A DNA stretch of 64,000 nt, taken from SAR92 clade bacterium. Its GTDB lineage: Bacteria > Pseudomonadota > Gammaproteobacteria > Pseudomonadales > Porticoccaceae. The notes under the pieces are model-generated. The model made no database searches, was not told the origin of the DNA, and saw only the letters and a list, made by a program, of their open reading frames with translations. Of this stretch, positions 1 through 10,378 are shown piece after piece; position 1 is the first letter of the stretch, and each line of letters opens with the position of its first letter. The DNA lies in assembly GCA_004211905.1 (NCBI GenBank), contig SHBP01000009.1, positions 27,476-91,475 of the forward strand, written 5' to 3'. The translations under genes and the position numbers were made by a program.

Positions 1-14
1 AAAGTGAGGTTATT

Positions 15-227
15 ATGTCAGGGGAAAGAGTTTCTGGCACTGTTAAGTGGTTTAACGACAGTAAGGGTTTTGGATTCATTGAGCAAGAAGGCGGCGGTGA
101 CGTATTTGTTCACCACAGCGCAATTCAAGCTGAAGGTTTCAAATCATTGAAAGAAGGTCAATCAGTAACGATGGAAGTTACTCAAGGTCAAAAAGGCGCT
201 CAAGCAGAGAACGTCATTGCTGACTAA
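15..227 (+). CDS. cold-shock protein, CspA family
   Basis: A 70-residue single cold-shock domain, the normal length for the family. Both nucleic-acid-binding motifs are present: RNP1 KGFGFIEQ at residues 17-24 and RNP2 VFVHH at 30-34. These proteins bind single-stranded RNA and DNA and act as RNA chaperones in the cytoplasm. A GTGAGG ribosome site lies at bases 4-9, six bases before the ATG. The promoter and any long cold-shock leader lie outside the window, so I cannot say whether it is cold-induced or constitutive. A terminator follows, so it is probably transcribed alone. The family is certain; the paralogue is not. Confidence 0.95.
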   Translation: MSGERVSGTVKWFNDSKGFGFIEQEGGGDVFVHHSAIQAEGFKSLKEGQSVTMEVTQGQKGAQAENVIAD

Positions 228-266
228 TTTCTGCCGCTGTCGCTAGATAGCTGTTAGCAAATTTTT

Positions 267-298
267 AAAAAGCTCCAAATTTATTTGGGGCTTTTTTT
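267..298 (+). terminator. intrinsic terminator after the cold-shock gene
   Basis: A 13-base arm at 267-279 pairs with 284-296 around a four-base loop, with one G-T pair inside the stem. The descending arm runs into seven T residues. It sits 40 bases after the csp stop codon. Confidence 0.8.
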
Positions 299-326
299 AT
301 GCCTGATCATAAGTAATTCACAATGC

Positions 327-358
327 AAAAAAAATCCCGCCAACAAGGCGGGATTTTT
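327..358 (-). terminator. intrinsic terminator of the rpmB-rpmG operon
   Basis: TCCCGCC at 335-341 pairs with GGCGGGA at 347-353 around a five-base loop, and the A/T flanks extend the stem. On the minus strand the hairpin is followed by eight T residues (complement of 327-334). It lies 41 bases beyond the rpmG stop codon. Confidence 0.85.
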
Positions 359-361
359 GAT

Positions 362-400
362 GTTCCCTGGGGCAGAAGCCCACTCGGACTCGCTGGGAAC
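362..400 (-). other. structured 3' UTR element behind rpmG
   Basis: GTTCCC at 362-367 pairs perfectly with GGGAAC at 395-400, and inside it GGGC 370-373 pairs with GCCC 378-381 around AGAA. The element starts at the rpmG stop codon and is followed by the terminator. I do not recognise a known RNA family; it may only stabilise the mRNA end or be the 3' part of a small RNA cut from the transcript. Confidence 0.35.
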
Positions 401-567
401 TACTTGATCTTTGCTTCTTTATAAATCACGTGCTTACGGATAGTAGGATCATATTTCTTGATCTCCATCTTTTCCGGCATGTTGCGCTTGTTCTTATCAG
501 TCGTATAAAAATGACCAGTGCCTGCACTAGATACTAGACGAATTTTTTCTCTCGCTGATTTAGCCAT
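400..567 (-). CDS. rpmG: 50S ribosomal protein L33
   Basis: A 55-residue basic protein reading [20 protein letters not shown] at its start, typical of bacterial L33 of the large ribosomal subunit. It has no cysteines, so it is the zinc-independent (C-minus) form. An AAGGAG ribosome site (complement of 575-580) precedes the ATG. It lies 11 bases behind rpmB, the usual rpmB-rpmG operon, and a strong terminator follows. Identification rests on the sequence and on the partner gene. Confidence 0.95.
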   Translation of the reverse strand: MAKSAREKIRLVSSAGTGHFYTTDKNKRNMPEKMEIKKYDPTIRKHVIYKEAKIK

Positions 568-578
568 CAGTAATCTCC

Positions 579-815
579 TTAAACCTTCTCGCCACGAGCT
601 CGAAGCTCGGACAAGACGTTTTCAATACCATTTTTATCGATGATGCGCATTCCTTTGGTAGAGACGCGCAATTTAACAAAACGCTTCTCCGCCTCAACCC
701 AAAACCGATGGGTGTGTAGGTTTGGCTCAAAACGACGACGAGTTCTGTTTTTCGCATGAGATACATTGTTTCCAGCCATTGGGCGCTTGCCTGTGACCTG
801 ACATACTCTGGACAT
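579..815 (-). CDS. rpmB: 50S ribosomal protein L28
   Basis: 78 residues, the normal L28 length, starting [20 protein letters not shown] and carrying the conserved [12 protein letters not shown] segment near residues 23-34. It is part of the large ribosomal subunit. The CxxC zinc motif of some L28 proteins is missing, as in most gammaproteobacteria. It is the first gene of the rpmB-rpmG operon, with a candidate promoter 23 bases before its start. Confidence 0.97.
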   Translation of the reverse strand: MSRVCQVTGKRPMAGNNVSHAKNRTRRRFEPNLHTHRFWVEAEKRFVKLRVSTKGMRIIDKNGIENVLSELRARGEKV

Positions 816-837
816 TTATCCTGCCTCTAATTCCGAT

Positions 838-866
838 TATTGTCTAAGGAAAACTCCTTTTGACAA
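838..866 (-). promoter_or_regulatory. candidate sigma70 promoter of rpmB
   Basis: On the minus strand a TTGTCA -35 box (complement of 861-866) and an ACAATA -10 box (complement of 838-843) are 17 bases apart. The -35 box is good and the -10 weak. The position suits the ribosomal protein operon. Confidence 0.4.
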
Positions 867-1004
867 AAGTATTCCAAAAAATTAAACCTTGAATTCCGGT
901 GACCTTTCAAGGAGGCGCGTTTTATACCAGAAAGCCCTTCCTGAATCAAACGAAAACAGCGTAATCATAACAATTTTGCGACTTATCAAAGATTCTGCAC
1001 AAGA

Positions 1005-1679
1005 TTACATTTTCCCTTGCTCCGCTAGGGAAGTTATCTCACCCCGACCGATAATAAAGTGATCTAGTAAAGGAATATCGATTAACCCAAGAGCGGATCT
1101 TAGCTTATGGGTTATCGCTATATCTGAAGAGCTCGGTTCGGCTACCCCCGAAGGATGATTATGGGCCACAATCACGGCGGCGGCGTTTTTACCTAAGGCC
1201 AACTTAACAACCTCCCTAGGATGCACAGAAGTTTCATTTATACTGCCTTGGAATAACTCGTGATAACTAAGCAGTTGGTGCTTCGAATCAAGCAGTAGCA
1301 CACTGAAAACTTCTCTTTGATAATCCCGCATCTGAACAGAGAGATAATCTTCCACCTGTTTTGGAGAAGTGAACACTGAGCCGTTATTTAATTGTTCTTT
1401 AAGATAACGCTGGGTTAATTCCAGAGTAGCCTGCAGTTGACAATACTTTGCAGGGCCTAAGCCCTTAGCAGAACTAAAGCTGTTTTGATCTGCTTTGAGA
1501 AGTGGTCCGATGCCGCCAAAACGATCCAAAAGCTGGTTAGCTAAGTCTATTGCGCTCACACCAGGCAACCCGGTTCGTAGAAAGATAGCTAATAATTCGG
1601 CATCAGTTAGTGCTCCAGCACCATTCAATAAAAGCTTTTCTCGGGGCCTTTGATCCTTAGGCCAGTGACGTATAGCCAT
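1005..1679 (-). CDS. radC: RadC family JAB-domain protein
   Basis: 224 residues, normal for RadC. The N-terminal part (residues 1-90) has the conserved WPKDQRPREKLL opening and a helix-hairpin-helix-like segment around GLGPAKYCQL. The C-terminal JAB/MPN metalloprotease-like domain carries the metal motif HNHPSG followed by SSSD. The cellular role of RadC is unsettled: an early link to DNA repair was not upheld, and the domain suggests a zinc-dependent hydrolase. It lies divergent from coaBC, a very common arrangement in gammaproteobacteria. Confidence 0.95.
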   Translation of the reverse strand: MAIRHWPKDQRPREKLLLNGAGALTDAELLAIFLRTGLPGVSAIDLANQLLDRFGGIGPLLKADQNSFSSAKGLGPAKYCQLQATLELTQRYLKEQLNNGSVFTSPKQVEDYLSVQMRDYQREVFSVLLLDSKHQLLSYHELFQGSINETSVHPREVVKLALGKNAAAVIVAHNHPSGVAEPSSSDIAITHKLRSALGLIDIPLLDHFIIGRGEITSLAEQGKM

Positions 1680-1692
1680 AGTAAGTCCTTAT

Positions 1693-1720
1693 TTATCACT
1701 ATAGAATTACTGTCTATAAT
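1693..1720 (+). promoter_or_regulatory. candidate sigma70 promoter of coaBC
   Basis: TTATCA at 1693-1698 and a perfect TATAAT at 1715-1720 are separated by 16 bases, about 40 bases before the coaBC start codon. Nothing else in the 81-base divergent gap looks better. Confidence 0.45.
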
Positions 1721-1760
1721 GTTATCTTACCTTGCTTAACTTAAGCTGTCTGGACCGAAA

Positions 1761-2969
1761 ATGTGTAGCCTATCAAATAAACGAATAATTCTTGGCGTCA
1801 CTGGAGGCATTGCGGCATATAAAAGTGCTGAGGTTGTAAGGCGCCTCCAAGATCTTGGAGCAGAAGTGCGTGTCGTTATGACTCCTGGCGCAGAGGAGTT
1901 TCTGCGCCCTCTAACCATGCAAGCACTTTCGGGCCATCCTGTGCATACTGGATTGCTGGATGAGAAAGCGGAAGCGGGGATGGGACATATTGAGTTGGCG
2001 CGGTGGGCAGATCTACTTCTGATTGCCCCAGCCAGTGCAGACTTCATTGCGAATATGGTTCATGGCAGAGCAGACAGTCTTTTAGCCGCAATCTATTTAG
2101 CAACCCCCGCTAGGGTTGCAATTGCTCCAGCAATGAACCAAGCCATGTGGAGCCACTCTGCAAGCGTTGAAAATATCAACAATTTAACTCACCGTGGGGT
2201 TACTATTATTGGTCCTGAGAGTGGCTCTCAGGCCTGCGGTGATATAGGTCCTGGTCGAATGGAACAGCCAGATTCTATTATCGAACAAGCTTCAAACTTG
2301 TTTAATAGCGGTGTCTTACAAGGGAAAAAGGTGGTCATCACCGCTGGTCCCACCAGAGAAGCTCTAGATCCAGTCCGATATATCAGCAACCATAGTTCAG
2401 GGAAAATGGGGTATGCCCTTGCTACTGCCGCCATTGATGCGGGCGCAGATGTCACCCTCATATCAGGCCCAGTAGCTTTATCTATTCCGGAAAGATGCCG
2501 GGGAATATTAGTAATGTCTGCCAAAGAAATGCAGCAAGCCGCTTTAGGGTTTACCGAAGGCGCTGATATATTCATCGCTACTGCAGCTGTAGCAGATTAT
2601 AGGGCTACATCTATCGCCTCAGAAAAAATCAAGTCTGGTGATGACAAAATGACCATTAGTCTTGAAAAGAATCCTGACATTGTCAGCTCAGTAGCAAGCA
2701 CTTTTAAGAATCTCTTTGTGGTCGGGTTCGCTGCAGAGAGTAACGATGTGGAGACCTATGCGAAAGGTAAGTTAGAGCAAAAGCATCTGGACGCTATTGT
2801 AGCCAACGATATATCTCGCACAGACATTGGTTTTAATAGCGATGATAATGAGGTCAGTTGGATTGATACTGATTCAACAATTGCTTTTGGTAAACGAAGT
2901 AAAGCCCAACTTGCAAGAGATCTTGTTGCTCAAATAGCTATCAAAATTAATCCCACACACCTTGACTAA
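1761..2969 (+). CDS. coaBC: bifunctional phosphopantothenoylcysteine decarboxylase / phosphopantothenate-cysteine ligase
   Basis: 402 residues, the usual size of the two-domain enzyme that performs two successive steps of coenzyme A synthesis. The N-terminal flavin-dependent CoaC domain (about 1-185) shows GVTGGIAAYK, the PAMNQAMW signature and the substrate-clamp cysteine in ACGDIGPGRM. The C-terminal CoaB domain (about 190-400) shows TAGPTREALDPVRYISNHSS and the ATAAVADY segment. The next gene begins six bases after its stop, so the two are probably co-transcribed. In Pseudomonas-type clusters dut lies between coaBC and algC; here there is no room for it. Confidence 0.97.
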   Translation: MCSLSNKRIILGVTGGIAAYKSAEVVRRLQDLGAEVRVVMTPGAEEFLRPLTMQALSGHPVHTGLLDEKAEAGMGHIELARWADLLLIAPASADFIANMVHGRADSLLAAIYLATPARVAIAPAMNQAMWSHSASVENINNLTHRGVTIIGPESGSQACGDIGPGRMEQPDSIIEQASNLFNSGVLQGKKVVITAGPTREALDPVRYISNHSSGKMGYALATAAIDAGADVTLISGPVALSIPERCRGILVMSAKEMQQAALGFTEGADIFIATAAVADYRATSIASEKIKSGDDKMTISLEKNPDIVSSVASTFKNLFVVGFAAESNDVETYAKGKLEQKHLDAIVANDISRTDIGFNSDDNEVSWIDTDSTIAFGKRSKAQLARDLVAQIAIKINPTHLD

Positions 2970-2974
2970 TAATA

Positions 2975-5339
<2,365 letters not shown>

Positions 5340-5340
<1 letters not shown>

Positions 5341-5924
5341 TGGCTGCTAAAAAAGGAGCACGGGCTCAAGAAATTTTGCAGACACTGGCTCGCATGCTAG
5401 AAACGTCGAGAGGGCGAATCACCACAGCAGCTCTTGCCGCTGAATTAGGAATTTCTGAGGCAGCTTTGTATCGCCACTTCCCCAGTAAAACGCGTATGTA
5501 TGAAAGTCTTATTGATTTCATCGAAGAAACCATTTTTGGTCGAGTAAGGAGCATTGTTAGTGATGAACCTGACGCAGTTAATCAATGCTATCGGATACTT
5601 AGTTTAGTAATTGCCTTTTGCCAAAAAAACCCTGGCATTACTCGTATATTAAATGGTGATGCCTTAGCTATCGAGAATGAACGCTTGCACAATCGAGTGG
5701 CCCAATTTTTTGATCGTCTCGAGTCTCAGATTAAACAGGCACTTCGAGAAGCTGAAGTCCGCGACGGTTTAAAGCTAAATGTCCCTGTATCTGTCGCGGC
5801 TAATCTAATGCTAGTGACTGTCGAAGGAAAGATAAGTCAGTTTGTTCGGAGCGACTTTAAAACATCGCCGAATCAGCATTGGGCCGAACAGTGGGCATTA
5901 ATTACCTCGCGTATTTTTGATTAA
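5340..5924 (+). CDS. slmA: nucleoid occlusion factor SlmA, TetR family
   Basis: 194 residues. The N-terminal TetR helix-turn-helix reads TTAALAAELGISEAALYRHF (about 27-46), followed by the PSKTRMYESLIDFIEE segment typical of SlmA rather than of drug-responsive TetR proteins. SlmA binds dispersed DNA sites and antagonises FtsZ polymerisation over the nucleoid. The start ATG overlaps the argB stop codon by one base. The argB/slmA/pyrE neighbourhood supports the call: slmA lies next to pyrE in many gammaproteobacteria. Confidence 0.93.
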
Positions 5925-5943
5925 GCGCACGAGACTTGGTCCC

Positions 5944-6600
5944 TTAACTAACACCGTAGGCTGTCCTATACTCTTTTATCGCATTAACCAGATCATTAGA
6001 ATCTGGCTGTTGCTCAAGATAAATTAAGATATCATCAATATCGATAATGCTAACAACAGGCAGCGAAAAATCTCTCTCCACTTCTTGAATTGCTGATTCG
6101 CTGCCATTGCCACGCTCCTTGCGATCCAAACCAATCACTACCCCTGTAGCTGTGGCTCCAGACTGTTCAACCACTGTCATTACTTCTCGTATCGCAGTAC
6201 CGGCAGTAATAACATCGTCAATAATAAGGACTTTACCATTTAACGGTGCTCCTACAAGTGTGCCTCCCTCACCATGTCCCTTTGCTTCCTTTCGATTAAA
6301 ACAATAAGGGACATCAATATTGTGGTTGTCCGCAAGAGCGATTGCAGTACTCGCTGCTAATGTAATTCCTTTGTACGCTGGGCCAAAAAGTACATCAAAC
6401 TCTATACCAGAATCGACTATCGCCGAGGCATAACAACGGCCCAACTCAGCCAGGGCTCTGCCCTTATAAAACTCTCCTGCATTAAAAAAGTGCGGGGACA
6501 CTCGCCCAGATTTAAGCGTGAATTTCCCAAATTTCAGTGCTCCGGCATCCAACGCATTATCAATAAATTGTGTTTTATAGTTTTGTTTCATGGTCATCAC
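5944..6600 (-). CDS. pyrE: orotate phosphoribosyltransferase
   Basis: 218 residues. Converts orotate and PRPP to orotidine monophosphate in pyrimidine synthesis. The PRPP-binding motif [13 protein letters not shown] lies near residue 124, the flexible catalytic loop [13 protein letters not shown] near 100, and the N-terminal [14 protein letters not shown] is classical. It is convergent with slmA with only 19 bases between them and no clear terminator. It lies 10 bases behind rph, the standard rph-pyrE unit. No UTP-sensing attenuator can be seen in such a short gap. Confidence 0.97.
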   Translation of the reverse strand: MMTMKQNYKTQFIDNALDAGALKFGKFTLKSGRVSPHFFNAGEFYKGRALAELGRCYASAIVDSGIEFDVLFGPAYKGITLAASTAIALADNHNIDVPYCFNRKEAKGHGEGGTLVGAPLNGKVLIIDDVITAGTAIREVMTVVEQSGATATGVVIGLDRKERGNGSESAIQEVERDFSLPVVSIIDIDDILIYLEQQPDSNDLVNAIKEYRTAYGVS

Positions 6601-6610
6601 TCTAATTGGA

Positions 6611-7330
6611 TTACTGCGCCAGGGCCATCTGCTGCACTCTTACTAAGTCGGCTACACCTTGCTTCGCTAATTCTAACATTGTGGCCAACTCTTCAGCACT
6701 AAAAGGAGCCGCTTCGGCAGTCCCTTGTACTTCGATAAATCCGCCTTCGCTATTCATTACCACGTTCATATCGGTCTCGGCATTCGAGTCTTCGGCATAA
6801 TCTAAATCAAGCACCGGCATACCTTTGTAAACACCAACAGAAACTGAGGCTATCATACCAATGAGGGGGTCGCCTTTGATCGCCTTACTGCGTTGCAAGT
6901 GCCGAATTGCGTCAACGAGCGCCACACAGGCGCCCGTAATAGACGCGGTTCTTGTCCCTCCATCAGCCTGAATAACATCACAATCGACATTAATCGTGTG
7001 CTCTCCCAGTTGTTTGAGGTCCACCGCTGCACGTAATGACCTCCCAATGAGCCTCTGGATTTCTTGAGTCCGGCCACTTTGCTTGCCTCTAGCAGCTTCT
7101 CTTCCCATACGACTATTCGTTGAACGTGGCAGCATACCGTATTCTGCAGTCACCCAACCCTCCCCTTTGCCGCGAAGAAATCTAGGGACACCGTTCTCAA
7201 CACTCGCAGTACATATCACTTTGGTATTTCCAAACTCCACCAAAACTGAGCCCTCTGCATGGCAGGTATAGTCTCTAGTAATCTTAACTTGGCGTAATTG
7301 TTCGGGTCGACGGCCACTGGGTCTAGACAT
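6611..7330 (-). CDS. rph: ribonuclease PH
   Basis: 239 residues when started at [14 protein letters not shown], the family's conserved start, with an AGGAA ribosome site just upstream. The open frame runs further up to 7417, but those 29 residues have no counterpart in RNase PH. It is a phosphate-dependent 3' to 5' exoribonuclease trimming tRNA precursors. Recognisable parts are [15 protein letters not shown] and the [30 protein letters not shown] and [16 protein letters not shown] segments. It is divergent from yicC and upstream of pyrE. The intact C-terminus means it does not carry the frameshift known from E. coli K-12. Confidence 0.96.
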   Translation of the reverse strand: MSRPSGRRPEQLRQVKITRDYTCHAEGSVLVEFGNTKVICTASVENGVPRFLRGKGEGWVTAEYGMLPRSTNSRMGREAARGKQSGRTQEIQRLIGRSLRAAVDLKQLGEHTINVDCDVIQADGGTRTASITGACVALVDAIRHLQRSKAIKGDPLIGMIASVSVGVYKGMPVLDLDYAEDSNAETDMNVVMNSEGGFIEVQGTAEAAPFSAEELATMLELAKQGVADLVRVQQMALAQ

Positions 7331-7450
7331 AAATTGGATTCCTAAAATGAAGTTAGCAAATATTTTCAGGCGGAAGTGTAGCAAATCTAGCACCCCCGTG
7401 GCCGCCTTTGTTACCATGTAGCCACTAAATTTTTATCAATTGGAGATGAT

Positions 7451-8314
7451 ATGCCTCGAAGCATGACCGCATTTGCCCGCACTACAGCAGATTTCTCATG
7501 GGGATCAGTAACCTGTGAGCTTCGCTCCGTTAATCATCGATTTTTAGAGCCTAGCTTTAGACTTCCTGAAACATTGCGAGAAATTGAAATGACTTTGCGT
7601 GAGTTGGCCCGCAAAAAACTAAATAGGGGAAAAGTAGATTGCTCGATACAGCTAGCATTTAACAACACTGATGCCTCAGTAAATGCTGATCTAGACTTAG
7701 CCAAACGCTATATCGATATTGCCCAGCAGATTGCCTCTGGAATAGATCAGCCTGCACAAATTTCGCCTTTGGATATCATGCGTTGGCCTGGCATTTTAAA
7801 AGATCAAGATGTTGCGTCAGATAGTCTGCATAAGGCCGCTATTGAAACCTTTAGCGGGGCTATTGATGATCTGCTTGAAGGTCGTCAACGAGAGGGAGAT
7901 AAATTAGCCGATATGATTGAGCAGAGACTCATTGGAATCGAAGCTCAGACATCAATTGTTAGAAACCACTTGCCTGAGATTCTCGCCCTCCAGCGCAAGC
8001 GCCTAGAAGAAAAAATGGCCGATATGGCCGCACAATTGGATCCAGATCGGCTTGAACAAGAGATGGTAATTATTGCTAACCGGTCAGATGTTGATGAAGA
8101 GCTTGATCGGCTAGAAGCGCACCTAGATGAAATTCGCAGAGTACTCAAGAGCAGAGAGTCTATCGGTCGAAGGTTGGATTTTTTAATGCAAGAACTTAAT
8201 CGTGAAGCCAATACCCTAGGTTCAAAATCCATTGCAGGAATCACCACACAAGCATCAGTGGAACTAAAAGTGTTAATTGAGCAAATGCGAGAGCAGATCC
8301 AGAATATTGAATAA
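7451..8314 (+). CDS. yicC: YicC family endoribonuclease
   Basis: 287 residues with the two YicC regions: an N-terminal part beginning RSMTAFARTTADFSWGSVTCEL and a C-terminal DUF1732 part with DEELDRLEAHLDEIRRVL and REANTLGSKS. YicC-type proteins have been reported to be RNA-cleaving enzymes that influence small-RNA turnover. GGAGAT lies before the ATG. The gene sits divergently from rph, as in many gammaproteobacteria, and gmk follows after two small leftward genes, which separate the yicC-gmk pair found together in several relatives. Confidence 0.92.
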   Translation: MPRSMTAFARTTADFSWGSVTCELRSVNHRFLEPSFRLPETLREIEMTLRELARKKLNRGKVDCSIQLAFNNTDASVNADLDLAKRYIDIAQQIASGIDQPAQISPLDIMRWPGILKDQDVASDSLHKAAIETFSGAIDDLLEGRQREGDKLADMIEQRLIGIEAQTSIVRNHLPEILALQRKRLEEKMADMAAQLDPDRLEQEMVIIANRSDVDEELDRLEAHLDEIRRVLKSRESIGRRLDFLMQELNREANTLGSKSIAGITTQASVELKVLIEQMREQIQNIE

Positions 8315-8333
8315 TGGTTGGCAAGCGCAATCT

Positions 8334-8561
8334 CTAATCAGCAGACACTTTTTCAAGATAGCCATGGTCGGCCATACAGTCTGAATAACTGATTTGATTT
8401 GCATCGCTGGCGATAATATCTTCAGCAGGCGGTATGTAAGTAGCTATAGATGAGCATAGTTGACTAACATAGGCTGCCTCTTCCCCAGGATCAAGATCTT
8501 TGATCACGCAAGATGTTAGCACTATAAATACTGCGGTAACCAAAATGATCTTTTTTATCAT
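8334..8561 (-). CDS. small putative lipoprotein
   Basis: 75 residues. Residues 1-18 form a lipoprotein signal (MIKKIILVTAVFIVLTSC) with lipobox LTSC and the acylated cysteine at 18. The mature part of about 58 residues is acidic, has two further cysteines and no domain I know. Outer-membrane anchoring is likely, since the residue after the cysteine is not aspartate. An AGGAGA ribosome site precedes the ATG by a good distance, which supports it as a real gene. It is convergent with yicC. Function unknown. Confidence 0.7.
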   Translation of the reverse strand: MIKKIILVTAVFIVLTSCVIKDLDPGEEAAYVSQLCSSIATYIPPAEDIIASDANQISYSDCMADHGYLEKVSAD

Positions 8562-8601
8562 AGTCTCTCCTGTCGTTCAAAGGATCACTCAGAGTAATCC
8601 G

Positions 8602-9057
8602 TTACATTAAATTAGAAAAGTCTTTGACAACGTAATCTCCATCTGCCTCTGCAACAATTTTACCTGCTGTGTCTCTTACCACGATGTGGATTGTAAAATC
8701 GTAGCGCCCGGTTGATTCCAAGGCTTTTTCCATAGCGGCCGCATCATCTGCTGTAAACTCTGTTTCTGCAGTAATATCCGTCATTGCAGGGCGCAAAAAC
8801 TTGATATTTAAGCCTGCTATTACTGGCTGGTATTTAGGATCACTAAGGTTATCTGCAGCGATTAAACCGCCGAGGTATTCTGCAGTCATCCACATAGGAC
8901 CCGCATGCACGATATTGACGTGATTTTTAGTGTTGTCATTAAGCGGTATTCGAGACCTGTATACCCCGTCTTCAATGCTTTCTACCTGCAAATCTAGAAA
9001 AGTGTAAATAGGGCAAGTCTCACGAGCAATTTGTTGGTAACGCTGTTTTAAATCCAT
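8602..9057 (-). CDS. hotdog-fold protein, DUF4442 / YiiD C-terminal type
   Basis: 151 residues with the pattern of a hotdog-fold thioesterase-like domain: NHVNIVHAGPMWMTAEYLGG near residues 45-64, where a helix packs against the sheet, and GLNIKFLRPAMTDITAETEF near 84-103. Members act on acyl-CoA or acyl-ACP thioesters or bind them; the substrate of this one is unknown. It stands between a lipoprotein gene and gmk and gives no contextual clue. The fold assignment is firm and the enzymatic role is open. Confidence 0.75.
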   Translation of the reverse strand: MDLKQRYQQIARETCPIYTFLDLQVESIEDGVYRSRIPLNDNTKNHVNIVHAGPMWMTAEYLGGLIAADNLSDPKYQPVIAGLNIKFLRPAMTDITAETEFTADDAAAMEKALESTGRYDFTIHIVVRDTAGKIVAEADGDYVVKDFSNLM

Positions 9058-9282
9058 ACTATCCTCAATTCAATAAATTGCTAGAACAACCGCAATAAAA
9101 TGCCAGTAATGCATGACTGAGCATAACTCTACAGTGATAAACATGCAAAGTAGCCGATGTAATCGGTGTTCAATAACAATTTTTAGTACACTGGTAGCAA
9201 GAGATGCACTAACATCTACTAAGCAGGATCATTAAGATGACGATGAAGCATCTCGACTTTACTATGGGACAAATTAAACGCT

Positions 9283-9891
9283 ATGAAGAAAGGTACGCTT
9301 TTTATTATCTCCGCTCCCTCAGGCGCTGGCAAAACCAGCCTGGTTTCAGAAATCCTCGAGCGAGTTACCAACATTAAAGCGTCTATATCTCATACCACCA
9401 GAAAATGTCGCCCCGGAGAAATGGATGGAATCAACTACCATTTTGTTGACGAGCCTACTTTTGCCGGCATGGTCAAGAAAAATGCGTTCCTAGAATACGC
9501 TGAAGTTTTTGGTAATCACTATGGTACCTCTCAAGAGTGGGTTCAACTCACACTCGAGGAGGGAGTCGATGTTATATTAGAAATCGACTGGCAAGGTGCT
9601 GAACAAGTGCGGCAGCACTTTTCTAAAAGCATTAGTATTTTTATTCTCCCTCCCTCAATACAGGCCCTTGAAGATCGACTTAATGATCGCGGGCAAGATA
9701 ACGCTGACGTTATCCAGCATAGGATTGCGGCAGCAAAAGAAGAGATGAGTCACTACGCTGATGCAGACTATTTGGTGGTCAATGATGACTTTGAGTTAGC
9801 CAGGTATCAGCTTGAAGCTATAATCATCGCCCAAAGGTGTCATCTCGACATTATGAGTGCGGAGCCAATTTTGTCAGATCTTTTATCTTAA
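9283..9891 (+). CDS. gmk: guanylate kinase
   Basis: 202 residues. Phosphorylates GMP and dGMP with ATP. P-loop SAPSGAGKTSLV at residues 10-21, and the GMP-binding TTRKCRPGEMDGINYHFV segment follows near 38-55. Length and order are normal. There is no good ribosome site before the ATG at 9283, although this start fits the family alignment. rpoZ and spoT follow, so guanine nucleotide supply sits beside (p)ppGpp metabolism as in most gammaproteobacteria. Confidence 0.96.
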   Translation: MKKGTLFIISAPSGAGKTSLVSEILERVTNIKASISHTTRKCRPGEMDGINYHFVDEPTFAGMVKKNAFLEYAEVFGNHYGTSQEWVQLTLEEGVDVILEIDWQGAEQVRQHFSKSISIFILPPSIQALEDRLNDRGQDNADVIQHRIAAAKEEMSHYADADYLVVNDDFELARYQLEAIIIAQRCHLDIMSAEPILSDLLS

Positions 9892-10061
9892 GCTCTTGTT
9901 GGGAATACTGAAACACCACGAATAGGCTCTTAATTTAACCACAACAATCAAGAAGACAATTATTGTCGTAACCCTCTGATTTAGGTAAACTGATGGGTCT
10001 GCGCAACGAAAAGTTGCGGTTAATCGATAAATTACTTTTAAATTACCAAGGTCGGCGCAAA

Positions 10062-10346
10062 ATGGCTCGGATTACAGTAGAAGATTGTTTAGATCACGTT
10101 GATAATCGCTTTGAATTAGTGATGGTTGGCTCAAAACGTGCACGTCAGATAGCAGTAGAAGGGCGTCCAGCACTCATTGATGAAGAAAATGATAAACCGA
10201 CGGTTATCGCCCTGCGTGAAATTGAGCAAGGTATAGTCACGGCAGATATCCTTACTGAAGTCCCTCAAGACTATGAGATTTTAGACGCCGAAGAAGTAGC
10301 AAACAGCGCAGAAGCGACCGACGTTCCTCAAGAGCCTGCTGAATAA
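10062..10346 (+). CDS. rpoZ: RNA polymerase omega subunit
   Basis: 94 residues from [13 protein letters not shown], the invariant start of omega, with AAGG upstream. An open frame begins earlier at 9993, but that extension has no counterpart in the family. Omega helps fold and assemble the beta-prime subunit and forms part of a ppGpp site on RNA polymerase. The conserved [14 protein letters not shown] segment is at about 18-31. The C-terminal tail is acidic and variable, as usual. spoT starts 32 bases later, so they are likely one transcript. Confidence 0.96.
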   Translation: MARITVEDCLDHVDNRFELVMVGSKRARQIAVEGRPALIDEENDKPTVIALREIEQGIVTADILTEVPQDYEILDAEEVANSAEATDVPQEPAE

Positions 10347-10378
10347 GGCCGATTTAATATTGAGGAGGGTGGACTAAG

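Noticed and set aside
7331..7417. 29-residue N-terminal extension of RNase PH
   Set aside because: The conserved family start MSRPSGRRP has its own ribosome site; the extension has no family counterpart.
9237..9377. 46-codon upstream ORF overlapping the gmk start
   Set aside because: It has AGGA upstream, but runs 95 bases into gmk in another frame, and the peptide is not recognisable. The overlap may be chance.
9993..10061. 23-residue N-terminal extension of RpoZ
   Set aside because: [13 protein letters not shown] is the invariant omega start with AAGG in front.
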